Below, piece by piece: positions 56,330 through 64,000 of a stretch of 64,000 nucleotides of DNA (position 1 is its first letter; the number at the start of each line of letters is the position of its first letter). The notes below the pieces were generated by a model that was given only the letters and a program-made list of their open reading frames with translations, had not been told where the DNA came from and ran no database searches. The position numbers and the translations under genes were made by a program. Origin of the DNA: Lophius americanus (taxonomy: Eukaryota; Chordata; Actinopteri; Lophiiformes; Lophiidae); assembly GCA_037951165.1 (NCBI GenBank), contig JBBDHG010000426.1, positions 186,001 to 250,000 of the forward strand, written 5' to 3'.

Positions 56330-56720
56330 AGCCCGTATCGAATGCATCACACACATCAATGCGCAGTCATTAATTGCATGCTTTGTGTTGTTGTACCATT
56401 TGTTTTCATTTCAGTGTCGGCAGTAATACAAATTGCCGCCCGCATTGTGTTTTTTACGGCTGCCTCTCACTATATCTAATGACTTCCTTTCAGCAGCCTC
56501 CGCTGCGCCAAATATATACTCTGACAACTCTTCCTGCGTGATAATATTCTTTTACTGATCAGCACCACAAAAGCCCTGTCAGCTCGTGAGCAAATAAATC
56601 TCTCTTGGAAGCGGCGGCATCACAACAAACGGCTGCTTGGAAATTGGACTTCACATAACAAAGATAATAAATTAGCGGCAGGAGAAAATGAGCCTTGGGG
56701 TGAATGATGTGCAAAAGTCG
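56330..56720. promoter_or_regulatory. Candidate conserved non-coding element
   Basis: Repeat-free, high-complexity sequence with homeodomain/POU-type cores (cattaattgcatgctttgtg; caaagataataaattagcgg; gcaaataaatctctcttgg). No frame worth calling. Texture suggests an enhancer, but conservation is unknown. Confidence 0.25.
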
Positions 56721-57179
56721 TCGCGAATTGATGTACCTCAGCTCCGGAGGTTTAGGTATAGGCTCTTAATTTGCATGTGTGTCCCGGTTGTTTTTTTCTC
56801 CATCGTGTCGTCTGAAGACAAAATAAGCGAGTTTGAATGAAGGTGACGAAGTCTTCAGAGGAGGGAGAGTTTGATTTACTGCACCGAAGAAACGGTAAAT
56901 TCTCAGCGTGTCATCCATTCCTTTCTTTTTGAATTTTCTCCAACGATCCTCTTCCTTTACATCCATAGGGCCAGATAAGTGAAAACAAGTTCCACCAAAA
57001 TAAAAGCCTGAAAGCTCCCCGTCAAGGTAAAGCCTTCACCCATCAGGCGTACCCTTAAAGTTCTGGTCCTGTATCTAAGCTTGGTTTCGAAATGCATTTT
57101 GGGCCGTTGGATCACAACAGACAGCGAGACAAGTCGCCAAAAATAAAGACAATTATCGTGCACATGCATCAAGGACTAC
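56721..57179. other. Non-coding stretch
   Basis: No recognised feature. Confidence 0.4.
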
Positions 57180-57332
57180 GGGAAACTATCTCTGTGATGT
57201 AACGGGAAACTATCTCTGTAATGGGAAACTATCTCTGTGATGTAACGGGAAACTATCTCTGTAACGGGAAACTATCTCTGTGATGTAACGGGAAACTATC
57301 TCTGTAACGGGAAACTATCTCTGTGATGTAAC
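57180..57332 (+). repeat. Alternating 24/19-bp tandem repeat
   Basis: gggaaactatctctgtgatg then taac (24, L) alternates with gggaaactatctctgtaac (19, S): L S L S L S L. One S ends taat. The 43-bp pair is the higher-order unit, repeated about 3.5 times. Confidence 0.95.
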
Positions 57333-57816
57333 TGGGTACAACACGATACCGGACCTTAAAATGTATTCAGAGAAGAATCTTAGAATCGGGACTGAATTTG
57401 GAAGTTTTCCTCATTGAACGCAGCACTGCTCTTCGCAGACGTCCTTGAACGTCCATCAAGGCCCAAAATCGACCTCTTCATCGTTTCCTGTGTCGTTGCA
57501 CACAAGCAACTTTTAACCGGCTGTTTTTTTACAGCTTCTCATCTCCGCGATCTTTATTCTGAGCTCATTATTTGTCCCGATGTGTCGGAAAAAAATCGAT
57601 TTATTTTAAATTTCCTTTTACTTTTCTCCAGGGTTGAAACAAACAAACAAAAAGCTGTAAATACTATCGACTGTCAATGTTTTTTAGTTTGTTCGTTGTT
57701 TTGTGGGGGAGGTTTGAAGGCAAACACGGCCGATCCGATCGGCGGACCGTGGCTGATGTGAAGTTCGGAGTCCCTCCAGCGAGGAGGTCCCTATTCTCTT
57801 TAGTGTCACTAGATAA
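57333..57816. other. Non-coding stretch
   Basis: No recognised feature. Confidence 0.4.
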
Positions 57817-57847
<31 letters not shown>

Positions 57848-57890
57848 GTCGCCTCGGCTGCGTCTCTCTCTCTCTCTCTCTCTCTCTCTT
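57817..57890. repeat. Two CT microsatellites
   Basis: (ct)n at 57817-57843 and 57862-57890, separated by about 18 bases. The 175-residue frame across it (57677-58204) is explained by CT and C/T-rich DNA. Confidence 0.95.
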
Positions 57891-59012
57891 TAGAGGACCC
57901 ACTTATGCTTTATGATGGCGTCTCCTGGGTCCTCCCAGCTCCACCTCCTCCTGCTCCCTCAGCCAGCCTCTCTCCTTCACAGTCTGTATCCCTCCGTCTC
58001 CTCAAAGAACCAATTTTACCCCATTCACTTTTTTATCGCCCTCTCCTCATACCACCCCCCCTCCACAACCTGTCCATTGTTCTCTCCATCCTCTGCTGTT
58101 TTTCTCTCCTCTCATTCCGTCCGTCCTCTCGGCGTCCTTCAGCTGCAGCTATTTGTCCTGCCATGCCCCGACGTCCTGGTTCTAAACCCACCCTGTCTTC
58201 CTGACAAAAGCCCGAACCGCTTTGAAACACACGCCCACATTTAAACATAAATACTACGAAATAAAATCAGAGTGGAAAACAAGGGAAATTAAAGGTGTTC
58301 CTCTGAGACGGAAGCAAAGGTAGTCAGAGATGGAAAGGACGCTTGCGTAAACACAAGTCGGAAAAGCGGGTAGTTCTGGAACACGGCTCACAACTGGAAG
58401 CTAATGCTTGGCAGCTAGTAACGGTTAGCAGCTAACTCCAAGAAGACGAAAATCTTCCGAGCGTGGCTCCAAATTAATGACGTCTGGGACTTTCTCGGCG
58501 TGTGAGCATCAGAAAAACATATGCTAACACGTGAGAGCAAAAGATAAAGAACACAAGATGCCACAGCGGACGCCGGCGCCCAACTGACACCTCTTGTTCT
58601 CCTGGACCTCCGTTTGCCACTGAAAACGACACAGCGAACGACAACGTGCTGTTGGGCTAGCTGTTTAAAAATTGCTGCAGACAACAAAGGTCCGATGACA
58701 AGAATCAACTCTCATGCAAGTGTAAAGCGCATTAAAAGGCGCGAGGAAAAGCTTAAACTGCATGAAAGGAAGGCGGCGTGGGTCACGCTGTTTATGTGCA
58801 ATCTCGTCAGATGGTTTGCATCAACTACTCATTACATGCGTAAGAGAGGACTTCCTCGGCAGGAAGGGGTTCAGTGATGACAGATGCCTGACAAGAGTTC
58901 ACTTCCAGTAATCAAGTGATTAAGTGCACCATTTGGAAAATGATTCCATCCTTATATCCCTGAGATGTCTGGGATGTTAGGGAATCGTCAGCCGCCGCAG
59001 ATCCTTCCCGTT
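57891..59012. other. Non-coding stretch, pyrimidine-rich at left
   Basis: C/T-rich from 57930 to about 58205, then mixed. Frames at 57912-58244 and 58614-58877 show no known domain. Confidence 0.4.
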
Positions 59013-59475
59013 GACGCCATAACTCAAAAACGATGATATGATTCATTTTCAAATTTTGCAACCACGTTGAACATAGAGCGAGGAAGTACTGGAGTGATTT
59101 TGGAAAAAAGCTGTTGCATATTACTGACGCTAGGGGGAGCTTTTCCAAAATTTCTCAACCCTTGATCCGATTTAGTCCAAATGCGGTACATATGCTTTGC
59201 CTTGAGGACTTTTATCTTATATAAAAATCATATATTACCTTAATAGTTCATATTTTACTCACTAAGAGGAAATTCTTTCGGCGAAAACACAATTTGTTGG
59301 ACATAATTTCCTAACTACAACATCGTATTTTACTCCAATACTTAATATTCTACTCACTTACTTCACATTTGAGTGAATTCTATAACGGGAATTGCTTGCA
59401 CAATGCAGGGGATTGGGTGCTTTTCAAAGGTAGACCCCTCACTGTTGGGGCACGACAGCGTAATCCTAGTTATTT
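59013..59475 (+). repeat. Dispersed family X copy (forward)
   Basis: ccataactcaaaaacgatga, gaggaagtactggagtgatt then ttggaa, gctagggggagctttt, tttctcaacccttgatccga then tttagtccaaatgcggtaca then tatgc, cttaatagttcatattttac then tcactaag, and end gaattgcttgcacaatgcag then gggattgggtgc. One of the most complete copies, running 5' to 3' end. Confidence 0.75.
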
Positions 59476-59811
59476 GGTCCGTTTAGCCTGGTTTTGGATG
59501 ATTCGAGCTCTTCGCAGGTGGATAGGGACTCTTGCAGAACTCGGCTCCTTAACCCACTAATCAAACAAACCTGGCCCTCCACTGCGAGGAGCTGTAGCCC
59601 CACACAGACCTCCAGTGTGTGTGTGAGCTCATCACATCTGCCTCTACCCGAACCTTTTTGTCATCCACCAAAAACAACAGCTGCAGCCATGCCTGAATTA
59701 AAATAAGGCATTAGAGACATGAAACAGATAGGACTGACTCTTTTCTCATTCTACCCAGCAGAACATATTTTGGTCTGATCATAGGGAAGAAAAATAACAT
59801 AGCGGGGAGCT
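59476..59811. other. Non-coding stretch
   Basis: No recognised feature. Confidence 0.4.
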
Positions 59812-59861
59812 TGTGTGTGTCGGTTTGTGTGTGTGTGTGTGTGTGTGCGTGTGTGTGTGTG
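59812..59861. repeat. GT dinucleotide repeat, imperfect
   Basis: gtgtgtgtcggtttgtgtgt then gtgtgtgtgtgtgcgtgtgt. Confidence 0.93.
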
Positions 59862-60474
59862 ATCCACCATATCTTTATTGCCCTGCCAGCAGAATGAAAT
59901 GCCCGCAGACTCTGTGATGGATGAGTCTGCGACTGCCTTGTGTCGAAATGAAACTGAGGGAAATGTAAGATGAGACTCATTAAAATGTGACAGGCTTGGC
60001 TGTTAGGAGACCACACTGTTCCCAAGACTCCAGACTTCTTTAACGGGAGGGGAGAAAAAAAATGAAAAGAAATAGGAGGGTGCAGCGGCTCAGAATCATG
60101 TGGAGAAATAACTGCAAACGGAGGTCAAGGCAGGTGACGAGACGGGAGGCGTCATCCCTTCCCCTTCAGAGCTGAGGGGACCCCGATCAATGTGTGGTAA
60201 AGGGAATAGTTAATGGACCCCACGCCACCGGGGATCAAAGTGAATATGCTCCAGATTGGGTTTTTTTGCTGCGTGGCGGTGGTGTTGATGCAAATACGTG
60301 ACCTTCAGCTTGGAGTCTAGATGAGTATCTGTTGGGTCGTCCTCATTAGACGACATAAGTAGGGGAGGAGAAGTAACAGGGGGCTTCTTTGGAGGTTTAT
60401 ATCATTAGGTCACTGAGGGGGATGATATGCATGGAATGAAAAGAAGAGTCCATACATTTTGTACTGAGTCTCTT
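59862..60474. other. Non-coding stretch
   Basis: No recognised feature. Confidence 0.4.
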
Positions 60475-60720
60475 TGGTTGGCCTGCCTTTGAGTCCAAAG
60501 TGGAACGGCTCAAGAACTACTGGATGGGCTGCCGTTACATTTTGCGGAGACATTCATGGTCCCTTTGGGTTGAATCAAAATGACTGGGGAGGCCATTAAT
60601 TTAACCCTGTCGTCACCAGTTGGTATCCAGTTGAAATATCTTCCAGTCCAGCGTGAGGACTACACGAGAATTCCCAAAGGTAGGCTTGAAATAACTTTCT
60701 TGATCCCTTAACTATTCATC
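60475..60720 (+). repeat. Family Y repeat fragment
   Basis: gtccaaagtggaacggctca then agaactactggatgggctgc, ttttgcggagacattcatgg then tccctttgggttgaat. A later phrase, ttgaaatatcttccagtcca, repeats the pattern. Matches the standard 'gaaatatctcaacaactattggatgg ... acagacattcatggtcccc' text. Confidence 0.7.
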
Positions 60721-61599
60721 TTGCGCAGTCGTTAAGTCCGATGCATGTTCCCATGATTTTGAGAAAAGCATTCTTCAAAAACAATCCCGTATAATAGAGA
60801 GGCGGTGCAGACCTCTCTGTGGACCCCCTTCAGAAGCCTGTTCATTATGAGGCCTTTATTCCGCCAAACTATTTGGTAGAAATGCAATTTATAATTAAAT
60901 GAGGTCTGGGCTGAGGTAGCAAATGAGGTGAAGTGTTTAAGCTCACCCCTCAGGCAGATAGGACAGAATATGTAAGACATCGCAATAGACGTGGACGCTG
61001 CACCACTCTTGCTCACAGGAACCCTGGAAGACTATTATTAAGAGAGTCGCACAACAGAGCACCACTGTTTCGACATCCGGCCTATGCCCCGCCCCTTTGC
61101 AGAAGTTTGTTTAATGTCGGTTCTTTTTTTGCATCATTAGAAAACATAATTTTTTGCACAATGTAAAAAAATGGTCAATTCCAGGATCCAACCCTCAATC
61201 TGCAGCCAAATTTAACGGGGTTTGACCCGTGACCCACGAACGGCTACTCAACCATCAAGATTTTTCGGTTGGGTACTTTTTACATAATCCTAAAACCAAC
61301 TGACTGACAATGACATGGACGTGGGTGAAAACCCGACATCCTCGCCAGATAATAAAAACTGCGGGTCTTGTTTCATGAGAGATGGAAAAATGGTTCGGCA
61401 ACGCCAATCCATTCGGCCGTTCTCACAGACTGTTGTTTTTTGAAGCGGGAGCGGCGCTGACGGCCAAACATCTTGATTTACCAGTTGATCGATGTTCCAG
61501 CCGTCAGCCATGGTCACGAGCTTTTTGGCTGTGACAGAAAGAATGAGCTCATGGATAAAAGTGGCAGGAATGAGCTTTGGTTAAAGGGGGGCTGGACTC
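60721..61599. other. Non-coding stretch
   Basis: Unique-looking. The part at 60850-61010 is repeat-free and moderately complex. No gene recognised. Confidence 0.4.
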
Positions 61600-61748
61600 T
61601 GCAATAGAGATTGGAAGGAGAGTCCACAAATCCGGCGGACGTATTCAGGGTCCTGCTCAAGGAATACACTACATGTCGAGAGCAATGGCCGCCTGGGGAT
61701 CAAACTGCCAACCCTCCGATTGGCTCTACTTCCTGAGCAACAGCTGCC
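61600..61748 (-). mobile_element. tRNA-derived SINE fragment (minus strand)
   Basis: On the minus strand ggcagctgttgctcaggaag then tagagccaatcgg is the SINE head. gttggcagtttgatccccag includes a B-box-like element, and tccttgagcaggaccctgaa then tacgtcc is its body. This matches the fish repeat ggcggctgtggctcaggaggtagagc...ggtttgatcccc...tccttgggcaagacactgaaccc. The tail is missing. Confidence 0.75.
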
Positions 61749-61755
61749 ACTAAAA

Positions 61756-62007
61756 TGAAATGAGTAGGAGGTGTCTTGGTTGCCTCCCTTAGGAAGGTTT
61801 CCAAGGATTTCTAACAGGGAGGACAACCTTTGGTTGACCCAGAACCTGCGAGAGGTATTACATATCCCATCTGGTGGGGAGATGCCTCGAGATCCCAGGA
61901 GGAGCCAGGAAGTGCATGGGAGAGAGGGATATTTGGAATACGCAGCTTAACCTGCTGCCGTCAAGAGCTGACCCAGGATAAGTGGAGGATGACGGTTGGA
62001 TGGATGG
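61756..62007 (+). pseudogene. Rex3 (RTE) 3' fragment
   Basis: gacccagaacctgcgagagg then tattacatatcccatctgg, ggagatgcctcgagatccca then ggaggagccaggaagtgcat, gggagagagggatatttgga then atacgcagcttaacctgctg and ccgtcaagagctgacccagg then ataagtgg...ggatggatgg. The Rex3 order IS..ARGRPRTRWRDYISHL...GIPQEEL..VAGERD.WN.L..LLP plus the ggataagcgg/(atgg)n tail is recognisable. Broken by indels. Confidence 0.8.
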
Positions 62008-63784
62008 TCCCTCGGTCGGTTGAGACCCTTTAATGACATCAACACCAAACCGAGTACTAGGATCTAGTACTAGTCCAAAAGTGTTGATAGCATAGCCTTA
62101 GAATGAAGGTGTCAAAATGTAATCACACTCATGTTTATTCTTCAACCGTTTCCCCCCTGACGCCTAACATGGCTCCGTCTCGTAATCCATCAGCCGTCTC
62201 CTCCACAGATCCCACATCCTTTCATGATCAACCTACAGTCTGTCAGAACTCTTGCTGGTAAACAACTACGCCCATACAGGCTCACAAACAAAGTGGGTAA
62301 AGGATGAGCAAAAGAAGAAGAGCGGTAGGAAGTGAGTAGGTGGAGAAGCGTGGATGAGAAGCTCAACTTCTTGACAGCTGGAGCACCGGCCCGAAAGACT
62401 CGTTGCTGGAAAAAGACTTTGCACTAAAACACCTCGCGTTTCTTTTTAACGCCGAATGTCTGCAACTGTGCAACAACGCAACAAAGTGTGAGACCTCTGG
62501 TTCGCTTCCAAAGACCAAAAGCTGTCAAAGCGTCTCACAACTGGACAACAGAGAAGAAGGAATACACCACTCTGGGCTGGGTGGTGCCGGCGCTCTTTCT
62601 ACGCCTGCCTGACTACTCATCATGTTCCACAGGGGAACAAACAGTTTTTCTATTTCTATTTTCCATGATCTCCAGCCTGAAAAGAGGTATTACATATACC
62701 CCCCACCCCCCCGGGAGCAGCTGCCCTTGAAAACACATGCAAAACCTCCACTTAAATTGATGTAATTTCCTCCGCCTTTACAGCTGCCGCTCACCTCCAC
62801 CCCCTATTTAATAACGAGCTCCAGCGAAAACCGCTCTATGTTGTTCCATCGCTGTTTTCTGCTTGACAAATTGACGCCGGACGATTTTGCACCTGCAGGC
62901 GACGCACAGGGAGATAAACACAGGGATAAAGGGGTGAGTCTGAGGAGAGGGCTAGCGGATGGTGCTAAGAAAGGTCATAAATCTTTGGTTATTCCTCTGC
63001 GGAAGCCGCCGGCAAACAATTGCAACAACAGACGCATGGGCTGTGGCGATTCCTATCTGACCAGTGGACCCGTCTCGAGAGACTGAGGAAACATCGGAAG
63101 AGAAGAAAATACGTTTGTAATCTTCTGCTCTGCTGGCCCGGCGTTCGTACCTGGGTGTACTCGGCGTTCGTAGCGCGTGCCGCGACAAACAACCACAATC
63201 ACAATTCTATCAAGTTAGTGGAGTCAGAGGGGGCCAGACAGCATCCGATCCTTTGCCCTGAGAATAACCGGGAGTGAGGATGATTGAATTATCTTCAGGC
63301 AGCGGGGAACATATTGGAACGTGTATCTTCAGATAGTGCGGGACCCGAGACGCTGGAAACATAAACTCTATTCTCCCGCTGAATTGATCTCATGTTGCTC
63401 TGTAATTGCATTGGGAAAGTTGGAGAGGCAAGGTGGGGAGACGACTACGGGTTGCGTCGGGGAATATGGAGAGGCGGTGCTTTTTGCTCGCAGCCACTCA
63501 ATTATTTCTTCTTGAAGAGCTTAATGCGCTACGTTTTAGTCAAAAAAAAAGTTTTTTTCCTAGAAAAAAATCCATCTGTTGACAAGTGACCTCATCGCTG
63601 CAGAGCCGTCCATCCATCATCATCCACTTATTAGCCCCTTGCAGAGAAGTAAGTGAGGAGGGTGTTACACCCAGTCAAGGGGGTGTGGGAGCAAAAACAC
63701 AAGGTTAAAGTAATTTGATGTGTTGCTGTCCAAAGAGGAATATTATTTACAATGAATCCACATAAAAAGTACATTTTTTTTTCC
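62008..63784. other. Non-coding stretch, possible conserved patch
   Basis: Unique-looking sequence. Frames at 62403-62730, 62838-63086 and 63020-63277 have no recognisable domain. 63260-63430 is high-complexity and repeat-free. No gene is supported. Confidence 0.35.
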
Positions 63785-64000
63785 CCCATCCATCTAATTT
63801 CTGCAACCACTTATCCCGTTCAGGGTTGCTGTGGGGTTGGAGGGTGGAGGATATCCCCGCCGGCGTTGAGCAAGAAGTAAGGTTTATCCTAGATGAGTCG
63901 CCAGTTCACACAAAACCAAGATATGAAGGGAAACAATCATTCATGGTCTCAATCACCATTACCTGCAATTTAGAAGCACCAGTTGTCAATATTTGGTGTT
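63785..64000 (-). mobile_element. SINE-type 3' tail fragment, runs off the window
   Basis: Minus-strand reading of aaccacttatcccgttcagg then gttgctgtggggttgg, gagtcgccagttcacacaaa, gaaacaatcattcatggtct and acctgcaatttagaagcacc matches the tail of the common fish repeat (...gcaatttagagtcacc...gaacaaccattcacactc... gtcgccagtc...gggctggagcc...ggataagcgg). The start of the element lies beyond base 64000. Confidence 0.75.

Noticed and set aside
57677..58204. 175-residue frame
   Set aside because: Built over two CT microsatellites and C/T-rich DNA; no domain.
61600..61748. A functional tRNA gene on the minus strand
   Set aside because: SINE body phrase follows the tRNA-like part and the sequence is diverged.

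Overview
The window looks like nuclear DNA of a bony fish, most likely a percomorph-type teleost. The evidence is the interspersed repeats, recognised by eye from remembered family sequence rather than by database search: decayed Rex3 (RTE) and L2/Maui-type LINE pieces, Tc1-like transposon remnants, tRNA-derived SINE pieces with fish-type heads and tails, and MITE-like elements with CACTG/CACAC ends. Long AC, GA, GATA, CT and poly-G microsatellites add to this. Nothing suggests a prokaryote or a virus.

I find no convincing protein-coding gene. The longest open frames lie in microsatellites, in 30-bp tandem repeats, or in featureless DNA. The only recognisable protein signatures are broken transposon ORFs: three L2-type reverse transcriptase pieces with a GVPQGS motif, one L2 C-terminus, four Rex3 ORF pieces, two RTE-like C-termini and one Tc1 transposase. 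The window is therefore best read as an intergenic desert or a very large intron. A few high-complexity, repeat-free stretches (about 16.0, 25.0, 49.3 and 56.5 kb) could be conserved non-coding elements, but that needs alignment.

Layout: 0-7 kb is mostly unique DNA with a Tc1 end and a GATA/GA microsatellite. 7.8-9.5 kb holds a 30-bp minisatellite in two blocks, the first carrying six regularly spaced TTACGTCA sites. 11-24 kb has LINE and SINE debris and a MITE. 24.0-24.9 kb is a decayed, internally deleted Tc1-like element. 25.3-26.25 kb is a 37-bp minisatellite with an 8-unit higher-order repeat. 28-60 kb is dominated by a dispersed family I call family X (about ten pieces) and a second family, Y. 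A 23-bp minisatellite recurs at 22.7, 38.6, 41.0 and 44.9 kb, and two of these copies share the same 5' flank. 60-64 kb has SINE and Rex3 pieces and ends inside a SINE tail.

The most interesting structure is the 23-bp array element, whose shared 5' block and (in one copy) terminal hairpin suggest a mobile element that carries a minisatellite. Next are the TTACGTCA array, the 296-bp higher-order repeat, and the strand switch of family X at about 51.57 kb, where two copies meet head to head and a Rex3 piece is nested in one of them.
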